The translations under genes and the position numbers were made by a program. Shown here piece by piece: positions 1-7,510 of a stretch of DNA of 10,266 bases. The stretch covers positions 1-10,266 of the forward strand of contig JADGJG010000976.1 in the NCBI GenBank assembly GCA_027596195.1, read 5' to 3'. The stretch comes from Podochytrium sp. JEL0797. Its lineage: Eukaryota > Chytridiomycota > Chytridiomycetes > Chytridiales > Chytriomycetaceae. Positions within the stretch are counted from its first letter, which is position 1; every line of letters starts with the position of its first letter. The notes beneath the pieces are model-generated. The model ran no database searches, was not told the origin of the DNA, and saw only the letters and a program-made list of their open reading frames with translations.

Positions 1-48
<48 letters not shown>
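1..48. repeat. poly-C homopolymer tract (48 nt, possibly longer off the left edge)
   Basis: The first 48 bases are all C, then the sequence changes abruptly to GCGTGCGG. The tract touches the window edge, so its full length is unknown. Shorter poly-C runs at 6924-6941 and 10209-10220 suggest that long C runs are a property of this genome rather than a single accident, but a sequencing or gap-filling artefact at this edge cannot be excluded. It is not a fungal-type telomere repeat (no TTAGGG/CCCTAA units). Confidence 0.9.
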
Positions 49-49
<1 letters not shown>

Positions 50-439
50 CGTGCGGTTTTTCGTGGTGGAGAATCGGTGAGCCAACAAGTCAACTACTCA
101 AAAGCAAAAGCGAGACATACGTGGAACTCAAATATGTTTGGGCGGGTTCTCCTTGTGCAACGGCGTTTGCGGCGGGTTTGCTGCAACTCAAGAATAGAAC
201 ACGAAAATCTTTGAGCAGAATGGAAAACGCGGGAGGGGGTGGCCAATCCCATTGTGCCAATCGCCCAATCAAAGTGAACAGTCGTGGCAAATTGGAAATT
301 CCTTTTTTCCACTTTTTCATACCATGAAATGGCCTTTTGCGGCTCCAATTTTTCATTCACAGACAACCCCACTCCACCATTGGAGAATTTAAAACAGTCC
401 TCTCAAACTAGATTTTAATCATGTGCAGAAAAACAGGAT
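49..439. promoter_or_regulatory. Intergenic region with a CCAAT-box cluster
   Basis: No convincing gene is seen here; open frames of up to about 90 codons on either strand lack family resemblance and splice logic. The region lies beyond the 3' end of the minus-strand gene that stops at 440. It contains six CCAAT pentamers: plus strand at 243-247, 257-261, 265-269 and 345-349, minus strand (ATTGG) at 291-295 and 379-383. Such clustering is typical of promoters bound by the heterotrimeric Hap2/3/5 (NF-Y) factor. The most economical reading is a promoter for a gene starting near or left of the window edge. That is inference. Confidence 0.4.
414..419 (-). terminator. Probable poly(A) signal of the coiled-coil gene
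   Basis: Read on the minus strand this is ATTAAA, the commonest variant of AATAAA, about 20 nt beyond the TGA stop codon at 442-440. Position and sequence fit a cleavage/polyadenylation signal for that gene. No canonical AATAAA is seen nearby on that strand. Confidence 0.4.
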
Positions 440-3400
440 TCACTTCTTGCCCTTGACAGACTTGCGTCTCATCAACCCAAACCCCCTCTTCCCAATCGCA
501 ACACCACCACTATCCCCCGCCCCCACCGAATTCACACTCCCATTCGACATCACTGGCGAAACCACACTTTCTCCACCCACCCTGTGCCCCGCCGTCACAA
601 GTCCCGCAGGTGCCCCATCCACTTTCACAACCCCGCCCTTTTTGAAGTAAGTCGGAACTTGGGGAACGGGTGGAGTACCGATGGGTGGGGACGAAAAATC
701 GTCTTGATGAGGATCTGTCGAGTTTCTCTTCTTTCCAAACAGGGATTCACCCTTTGATAAGCTGCGTTGGAGGAGACTCGGTGTTGCTTGCGTAGGGGCA
801 GAGGGAGGGGGAGGAGGGGGGTCACTCGTGCGGTTGCTGCTGCTGCTACCGCTTCCGCGATGCCGGGAGTTGGAGCGGTTCAGTTTCTTCCAGAATGAAG
901 CAGTTGGGGCAGTAACCACCGATGGAACCGCTACAGCAGCCGCTGGAGGCATTCGTTCCGATTCTTGAATCTCAATACAAGCACTAGCACCACCCGTGAA
1001 CGTGCTGCGTTGTTGTGTTGCATCACGCGAGGTTCCACCGCGTTCGTCCATCCACAATCCTTTTGAAATCGTCACGTTCGTGATCCCCGCATCTCCCGTG
1101 GGTCCATTGTGTCGTCGAGGCGGTGGGGAGGGTTCATAAAGACCGCGTTCGAAACGCGATAGAGCGTCCCGCGTGGTGGATAAGACTTGGTCCCGCGTTT
1201 CATCCGAGTCTTCTTCGTCGTTCATGGACCATCCGTTCAGGCTCTTGGTTTTGGTAGGTGCGCGATGATTATGGGATGGGACTTCGCGACGGGCGGGTTC
1301 GCGCGGGGGTGGCGCGACGCGGTGGGTTTGGCTTCGGTGCATGGGTGTGGGGACAAAGAAGGATGGGATGTTGGTGGTGTCAAAGAAGGCGCTTTCATGA
1401 GGGGGGAGGGTGAGAGGGGAGAAGGTGGTGGTGTGGTTGTGGCGGTGGGTTTGCGTAGAAGTGGTTGGAGCTTGGGATTTGGAGCGACTTCCCATGGCTG
1501 AGGCGGTCAATACGCGCGGAGTGCTGGTGGTGGTGGCGGTGGGTTGGAGGGGGTCGAATAGGTTTTTTAAGACGACCCCGCGACGGCCGTTGAGGGAGTC
1601 GCGTTCGTCGGTTGAGTCGTAGTTTTGGGAGGGGCTCGTGCTGCTTGCACGCGTGATGGTGTCGTTGCCGCCATAGTCACCGCAAGAGGTTTGCGTGTTG
1701 TCGGTGGTGGAGAAGGTGAGGTTGTCCTGTTCGTCGTCGCTATGGTCCGGGAAGGGAGACGCGACCGCCGGATGACGCGCAAACTGAGTAGTGGGGCAGT
1801 TGGTAGGGGAGGCGGTGAAGGGCGTTTCGGGGGGGTCGTGAATGTCTCTGAACATGGGAATGGGAGTGGGTTGTGGCGAGTATTCGAGTGGAGTGGGTTG
1901 CTGCATATCGTCGACGAGATCTTGCGACTCTGCCATTATAGAATCAAGAAGATGGCAGGACAAAACCCCTGGAGACATCTAGAAATCATGCATTAGCGTC
2001 ACGGAGAACGAAAATACTAGGGTTGACAAACTCACCACACTTTGAATACCACCCGCACCGCTTCCCCTCTTGGCTTCCCACTCCAATCCCTCCAAATTCG
2101 AAACCGAGACATCCAAAGAAGTGGGCCTCAATCCACCCACAACCACGCTCTTGATTCTCTGCATCACTGTCGGCCCCGCCGTCGGTGTGCTGGGCGGCAG
2201 ACCCGACACCGAGTTCCTTGGAGACACCAGCCCCAACGGTCCCACGCTACTACCACCGTTACCAGCTGCCGCTTTCAGAATCATTTGCCCAAAACTCGTG
2301 ACCTGATCGAGCGCAGTTCCCACTACACTCGACGGCGCTGCCGGTGTGGTGGCACACCCGACAACAGTCGAGCCGACGCAAGACTCGGCTTCCTCCTCCC
2401 GTTCGAGTTTCAATGCAGCAGCAGCAGCGGCAGCTTCTTCCTCTTCCTCGCGGTTCGACGTTTCCAACGCGTGGATCGTAAGCTCGGCCATACGCAGGTT
2501 CGCGGCAACGCAGGTTTGGTTGTCGTGCAACACGAGATCGAGCTTCGGGTGCACGGTTTTCGAGAGGGTCGACGCGAGGGTTGCGCATGTGGTGTGGAGA
2601 GTTGTGAGACGGGTGGTGAGGGTGTTGGCGGACAGAGTGGCAGAAGCGTCGTCGTCGTGGTGGCGGTCTGGGAGCGAGTCGCAGTCCGACAGGTGAGTCA
2701 TTTCGAGGTCTGCAGAGCGTGTCGGTGTGGGAGGAGGAGGGAAGAGGGACGTGTAGGCGGTGCGGGAGACGGTCGTGTCACCACCCACGGGTTTCAACTT
2801 GTCCACGAGGCCATTGACAAGAGATTGGAATGAAATCTGGCCAGGGCCACCTCCTTGTACGAGGCCCCATAATTCTTCCAACACAAGCTCCGCTACTCGT
2901 CTTTCGTCCATCAAGGTCTCGACTTGGCGTTTCGCGCGGTCCAGGTCTTGGTGAAGACGGTGTAGTGTCGCCTCTGAATCCGCTTTGGTGGCTTCGGCGT
3001 CACGAATGAGACCCGTGATGATATTGCAAGTGGTGAGTTCGGTTTCGTGCAATGCGTCTTTGAGATTCTTGATTTCGGTGGTTGGAGACGACTTGTTTGT
3101 GGGCGTGATTGGAGAGGCGCACTCGGAGGGAGTGAGGTGGGGTTCGGCGGAAGGACTGAGGGTTGAGGTTGTGCATATAGATTGATGGGCGGTTGTATCT
3201 GAGAGAATTGGATGTTTTTGGTTAGCCAAGAAATTTGCTTGTGGCACGGGTTGACATGTCAAGCCCACGACACGCCAAGCCACACGGAACCAAATCAAAT
3301 ACCTGGACAAATAATCGCAGCTAGACCCTCTGAAGCATCTATCCGAGGACGGAAAGAAGGCACAGCGAGGTCCACGCGTTTGTGAGCCGCATTTTTGACG

Positions 3401-4127
3401 ACAGCTGCGGACATGGATGGTTTTTTTGCACCTGGTCCATTTTTGGGCGCAGGAAGCAACCGATTCAAGGGAATCGAATCGTCTTCTCCTTCGGCATCCG
3501 TTGCAGGTTCTGTTTCTTCGTCAGCATCGCATTCCGAGGGAAGAAGCACGCTGACGGCGGAATACGGGGGTTCGTCGTGCACGCCAATCTGTCTTCTGCG
3601 CGCAACACCTTCGGGAAGAACAGCCAGATACGAAAGGGGAGGGCGTGGTGCATCAACGATGGAGTCCACGTGGGTGGGGTCTTTGGCGGTGGTGATGAGG
3701 ACACAGCTTTTGGAGGTGGACGAGGAGTGCTTGGCGGCAGCCTCAGAGTAGAAGTCTTCGACCTCGTGGAGGGACAGGGCTTCGTGGTGGATCTTGGACG
3801 ACGAGAGGCGGTGGTGGTTGGCGATGAGCGACGCTGCGGTCGTGGTGGCGAAGTGCTGCGGTGAAGGAGAGAACGTGGGAAGGGGTGAGTTGGGGGGTGT
3901 GAGTGATGATGGGAGACCCGAAGAGGCAAGGTGGATAGAGAGAGAGAAGGGAGAGAAGGGAGAAGCAAGGAATCGCACGCATAAGTCAAGACACTCACGC
4001 GCACGGCAACCGCAGACTCCTCAGACGCATGGTCGTTGTACGCGTTGAGGATGGCGTCGTAGTCCTCTTCTTTGAACACAGCTTCGCGCAAGTTGCTGTG
4101 CGGGCTTCGGCGTGAAAGGGGGGGCAT
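440..4127 (-). CDS. Large disordered coiled-coil protein of unknown function, four exons
   Basis: Spliced model on the minus strand: exon 1 4127-3999, exon 2 3855-3303, exon 3 3198-2036, exon 4 1978-440; 3384 nt, 1127 residues. All donors are GT (GTGAGT, GTATTT, GTGAGT). Acceptors are CGCAG, CTCAG and TCTAG, with branch-like GGCTAACC in intron 2 and GCTAATGC in intron 3; frames join at phases 0, 1 and 0. The product has a short N-terminal part (FKEEDYDAILNAYNDHASEE), a predicted coiled coil at about 266-340, a second helical region at about 412-500 ending in E5-A7, and a long Ser/Pro/Thr-rich tail. The tail has a six-proline run and a basic C-terminus with RRKS at 1119-1122, a kinase-type motif. 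I recognise no family. The first coil faintly recalls Sec2-type Rab exchange-factor coils, but the diagnostic LFEEAN segment is absent. The start at 4127 fits the exon 1 frame; an in-frame ATG at 4217 is less likely because a 5'UTR intron probably removes it. The exon 4 acceptor is the least certain junction. Confidence 0.75.
2415..2449 (-). repeat. Coding trinucleotide repeat (Ala/Glu tract)
   Basis: GCA/GCG-type triplets at 2415-2434 followed by TTC/CTC triplets to 2449 on the plus strand encode, on the minus strand, five glutamates (residues 478-482) then seven alanines (483-489) of the coiled-coil protein. The tract extends a predicted helix and has the form of replication-slippage expansion. 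Confidence 0.7.
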
Positions 4128-4327
4128 TTTTGGCTGTTTCGCGGGATCACACGCAAAGCAAGGGTCAAAACAAGTTTGTTTTTTTTGCCCGCCAGGATGA
4201 AAAACAAGGAAAAACAAGGGGCTCTTCTTCCTCTCTAATACTTACCTAAATGCTTAAATAATGAGAATAACGAGAAAAGGAAGAACGTTCCCAATAATGA
4301 ACGATTCCGCGAAAACCTCTCGAAAAA
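4128..4327. promoter_or_regulatory. Divergent promoter between the coiled-coil gene and OMA1
   Basis: These 200 bp separate two start codons facing away from each other and must hold both promoters and 5' leaders. Visible elements are a T8 run near 4177, one CCAAT at 4291-4295 (33 bp before the OMA1 start), and AT-rich sequence at 4245-4275. No clear TATA box is seen. Two plus-strand ATGs at 4261 and 4297 lie upstream of the OMA1 start in a different frame, so OMA1 transcription may start downstream of them. Confidence 0.6.
4134..4245 (-). other. Candidate 5'UTR intron of the coiled-coil gene
   Basis: On the minus strand, TTTAG is followed by GTAAGTATT (donor at 4245-4244), a near-perfect 5' splice site in the leader of the coiled-coil gene. 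A matching acceptor, GAAACAG, ends at 4134, six bases before the ATG at 4127. The resulting 112-nt intron is within the size range of the other introns. It would remove the upstream in-frame ATG at 4217 and leave 4127 as the start. No transcript evidence is available. Confidence 0.45.
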
Positions 4328-5960
4328 ATGCTTTCTCCCACCATCTTACGCATCCGACCATATCGCATCCTTGCAAAACTTCCTCTGTCACAATATCGCA
4401 TCCTACCGCTACAGCTGCACCAGCGACTGCCATTGTCCACGACTCGGACCACTTTGATTCGACGAAACACTCCCTCGCTCGCTGCAACACCCTTCTCTGC
4501 GCATTCACCCTTCACTCTGCCCACTGCTACTCAGTATCGCTTCACACCGCAATCCCCACTCGTCCTCCACCACACACGCGACTATGCTGCACCCCTGGCG
4601 CCCCTGATCGTGGGTTTGGCCCGCACCGCCCTGACTGCCATGCCCGTGCTGTATCGCTGGAACTTCTTCTCCAAACACCCGAACCTGTTGCGCAACATCT
4701 CCCTCGTGCTCGTGTTTGCCCTGACCGTCACAATCGCCATCCATGTCGAACCCCACCCAATGACACAACGCCGCCGCCTCATGTTTGTGGACGAAGTCGA
4801 AGAGATGCAGAATGCAGAGATCGCCTATGCTGAGCTCATGTCACAATACCAAGGCAAACTGCTGCCCCCGTCCCACCCGCTCTACAAACGCACCAAAGCA
4901 ATCACGGACCGTTTGATTTCCGTGGTGGGAAAAGACCTGCGGCCTTGGCAACTCATGGTCGTGGACGATCCGAGTGTTGTGAACGCGATGGTATTGCCCA
5001 ACGGCAAGATTTTTGTGTTTACGGGGCTCATGCAGGCCGTGTGGGCGTTGGAGGCGGAGCATCAGCAAAAGGAAGCCGAGTTGCATCCAAAAGGGTTCTT
5101 GGAGCGGTTATGGTCCGTGTCCAAGACGCTGTTTTCGCCGCCGTCGGCAGCGCGGGATCACCCGTATTTCACAGACACGTTGGCGGCCGTTTTGGCACAC
5201 GAGATTGCACACGTGTTGAGTCGGCATACTGCGGAGGATATGGGAGTGACACAGTTTTTCCAGCTGTTCACGGACTTGGCGCATTCCGTGTTGTACACGC
5301 TGAGTCTCAACTTGCCAATGCTATCGGACATTGGTGGACGTGCGTTAGACGGGGCCGCGCCGTATTTTAGTACGCTGCCGTATTCTCGGTTAATGGAGAT
5401 GGAAGCTGATGTGATTGGATTATTCCTCATGGCTGTTGTGAGTTCATTTTGTATCCCAATCCCTCCCCGTTTGAAAAACTCACGCCAATTTTTAGGCCGG
5501 ATACAACCCCGAACGCGCCTCCGAATTCTGGACCCACCTCTCCACCACGGACCCCACCACTACCTCCGCCTCTCCCGCCTTCATGGAATTCCTCTCCTCC
5601 CACCCCTCCCACACCCACCGCGCCCAAGAGCTCGCGAAACACGAACCCGCCGCCTTGAAAATCTATCACGCACATCACCGCATCGAAGCCGCGCTGCATG
5701 ACAGTCTCGCACAATCGCGGCACAATGTTCGCGGTGCGTCGCGTGGGATTCAGGCGCTTTTTTCGGGGAGGGAGGAGAGCGAGATGGATGTTGTAAATCG
5801 CGCGATGGGAGCCGTTGTGACGCGGTTTGCGGCGGGGGGGAGTGAGGGGGATGTGTTTTGGTATGCGCGGGAAGGGGTGGATGGGCGGTTTGTGGAGGAG
5901 AGTTTGAGGGTTGTGGAAGAGGTGACGGGGAGGGGTGTGGATGTGTCGGAAGAAAAATAA
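4328..5960 (+). CDS. OMA1: OMA1-type mitochondrial inner-membrane M48 metalloendopeptidase, two exons
   Basis: Exon 1 is 4328-5437 and exon 2 is 5496-5960; the 58-nt intron has a GTGAGT donor and TTTTTAG acceptor, phase 0, giving 524 residues. OMA1 is a zinc protease of the inner mitochondrial membrane that cleaves misfolded or stress-signalling membrane proteins. The first ~85 residues are Arg/Ser/Leu-rich with almost no acidic residues, a presequence, with RDY|AA at 84-88 resembling a processing-peptidase R-3 site. A membrane segment follows at about 122-140. The protease domain has VVDDPSVVNAMVLPNGKIFV (211-230), the zinc motif HEIAH (291-295) and EMEAD (357-361), which supplies the third ligand. 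The splice restores AGYNPERASEFW and the later FLSSHPSHTHR motif typical of the family. Oddities are a ~35-residue insert at about 243-281 before the HEIAH helix and a ~100-residue C-terminal extension. The start is chosen because the presequence begins there. The family is clear; orthology to OMA1 is likely. Confidence 0.95.
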
Positions 5961-5961
5961 A
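5956..5961 (+). terminator. AATAAA overlapping the OMA1 stop codon
   Basis: The final codons GAA GAA AAA TAA plus the next base contain AATAAA, so a canonical poly(A) hexamer overlaps the stop codon itself. The next gene starts 92 bp later, and no other AATAAA lies in that spacer. A very short 3'UTR is the natural inference. Confidence 0.4.
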
Positions 5962-6052
5962 CTGTGATAAGAATTGTGAAATGAAGAGAGAGTTTGGATT
6001 CGCGTGCGTCACGAACACTTTGGATTTTTTCTGTCTCGAAAATCGAAACAAT
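5961..6052 (+). promoter_or_regulatory. Short spacer holding the OMA1 3' end and the next promoter
   Basis: These 92 bp lie between two head-to-tail plus-strand genes. They are AT-richer than the preceding exon. An ATG at 5982 in another frame could act as a short upstream ORF. No recognisable TATA or CCAAT box is seen. Confidence 0.4.
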
Positions 6053-7348
6053 ATGCCTCCCCCGAATGATCCATCGAAACTATCACGATCTATTCAAAGC
6101 AGCATATCGACTTTATGCAGTGAATTGGAACCAGCGCCGAACCATGAAAAATCATATCGCATAAAGAAGCGGAGACCCTGCCACAACACCAACGCGATCA
6201 TGACAGCCAACGCCACGCGTCATGGAGCCTCTCAACTTCTGAATCAAACCGGTACTCGTCACTCAACATCCATTGAAATCCAATCCGAATCGCTGCTGCT
6301 GCTCAACAATCTGCAAGTGTCGGATCCGTTTGACTTGATTGACGTGACAGATGTGGAAGCGCACAAGGATCTCAACTCGAAAATGCTGAGGCCTCTGTTT
6401 GATAGTTCGAAAAGACTGGTTGGACAGCTTCAGAGGTTGATGGGGTTCGACATTCAAATCGGTACGCTCAACTCTGCGCGCGTGCGGAAGGCCATTTTCA
6501 AAAAACAATTGAATAATTTCATCTAGAGCCCACGGACGCACAAAACTATACTCGATTGGCTCAAAAGATCAATTTTGCTTTCGAAAACCAAAGAGCCATC
6601 AATACGGTTTGCCAGTCCAAAAAGATTTTTTTTTCATTACGCGTTTTTTTTTTGCTGACAACAAATTTCTCAGATCAACGCAAGGCTCTTTGCGATTAGT
6701 TACATGTCCAACATATTCAACTTCGCCAAAACGAGGAACCTGCAAAAGTCCCTTTCGAGAGGCAAAGCTCAGATTGTGGAATTGCAAACAGCCGTGACAA
6801 CCATGGAGGACACGGTTTCCGCTTTGAATATCGAGAGTGAAGCTCAACATGCGCATGCTATTGAATTACAAAAGAATTTGGAGCAGACGAAACGAGTGTT
6901 GGCTCACACGATGGTGGAGGTATCCCCCCCCCCCCCCCCCCTCCCTTTTTCCCTCCTTCAATTCAAAGTTGAGCACCAAAATTTCGCCAGCATCAAAAAG
7001 AGCTGGAAAGACAAGCCGACGCGATCAAGAGTCAACAGCCAGTGATTGACGCGATTCACAGGAGCAAACTTCGAACCGATCTGCTTACAGACACCAGGTT
7101 TCTTTTCCTCACTCTCCTCTTCATACCATTTAACGCAAATAAATCTCAGCATCTTTGTACTCTCCCTGTATACGGTCAACACGTTTCTGGTTGAATACCC
7201 ACTGCATGTAGCGGGGCAGGTGTTGATGACAAAGGCCCCGAAACCGCGACGAAAGTTTGCGAGGCAAGCAGCGAAAGGATTGATTGTGCTCCTCTTGATG
7301 AGAAAGTTGAAAGGCCTTGTTCGTGGATATGGGCTTCACAACAAGTAG
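6053..7348 (+). CDS. Uncharacterised coiled-coil protein with C-terminal membrane segment, five exons
   Basis: Model: exons 6053-6461, 6527-6606, 6674-6919, 6991-7097 and 7150-7348; 1041 nt, 346 residues. Donors are GTACGC, GTTTGC, GTATCC and GTTTCT; acceptors are ATCTAG, TCTCAG, GCCAG and TCTCAG. Frames join at phases 1, 0, 0 and 2, and every intron breaks the frame or introduces stops if kept. Branch-like GCTGACAA (intron 2) and TTTAACGC (intron 4) support the calls. The N-terminus (1-75) is polar and Ser/Asn-rich. Residues 76-163 look helical (LLLLNNLQVSDPFDLIDV; LAQKINFAFENQRAINT). Residues about 185-270 form a heptad-like coiled coil. A hydrophobic stretch IFVLSLYTVNTFLVEYPLHV starts at 282, followed by a basic tail (APKPRRKFARQAAKG) and a second short hydrophobic patch LIVLLLM. 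This layout fits a tail-anchored or C-terminally inserted membrane coiled-coil protein such as a tether or SNARE-like factor, but I recognise no family. The ATG at 6053 is the first in the exon 1 frame downstream of OMA1. Confidence 0.75.
6924..6941 (+). repeat. Poly-C tract (18 nt) immediately after a 5' splice site
   Basis: Eighteen Cs begin four bases after the donor GTAT of intron 3 (6920-6990) of the membrane coiled-coil gene, followed by a mixed C/T stretch to about 6960. The intron is 71 nt, so C runs fill a quarter of it and directly abut the U1-binding region. Confidence 0.9.
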
Positions 7349-7510
7349 GGACGCTTTGATTCCAAAGTTGGGTATTTTTTTCCTTTTCTCACCAAGATAT
7401 TCTATTATAGTATCGGGACTCTATTCGATTATGTGATGATGTTTGTAACCTCGGTGAAGAGTTTGAAATAAAGTTGAAATACGCAATTGACGCAATAAAA
7501 TCTATCTATT
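7349..7510. terminator. Convergent 3' region with two AATAAA signals for the plus-strand gene
   Basis: The spacer lies between two stop codons facing each other. On the plus strand AATAAA occurs at 7467-7472 and 7494-7499, about 120-150 bp past the stop at 7348, and probably ends the membrane coiled-coil transcript close to or inside the 3' end of the channel gene. For the minus-strand channel gene no AATAAA is visible in this spacer, so it may use a degenerate AT-rich signal. Confidence 0.5.

Noticed and set aside
1..48. Telomere end
   Set aside because: The tract is a pure homopolymer with no G/T- or A-containing repeat unit; ordinary gene-bearing sequence follows immediately, and similar shorter tracts occur internally.
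94..372. Open frames of 68-92 codons on both strands left of the coiled-coil gene
   Set aside because: They overlap one another, show no recognisable motif and no splice sites linking them to other exons. The CCAAT cluster explains the region better.
1187..1996. Plus-strand open frames of 70-123 codons inside the coiled-coil gene
   Set aside because: They are shadows of minus-strand exon 4, caused by its high GC and scarcity of stop codons. The peptides are Gly/Val-rich low-complexity.
2042..2833. 263-codon plus-strand open frame
   Set aside because: It lies wholly inside minus-strand exon 3, which has coil-forming sequence and correct splice junctions. The plus-strand peptide is Arg/Cys-rich without domains.
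2890..3010. Sec2/Rabin-type Rab exchange-factor domain in the first coil
   Set aside because: Spacing of Leu and Ala residues is loosely similar, but the diagnostic LFEEAN-like segment is missing, and coiled coils resemble one another easily.
1979..3310. Treating the four minus-strand open frames between 440 and 4217 as separate genes
   Set aside because: Each ends or starts at a GT donor or AG acceptor, and the frames join exactly at phases 0, 1 and 0, so one four-exon gene is the simpler model.
4128..4217. In-frame upstream start at 4217 for the coiled-coil gene
   Set aside because: It would add a short Phe/Cys-rich segment with no clear role, and a good candidate 5'UTR intron spans it. 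The ATG at 4127 lies just after the candidate acceptor.
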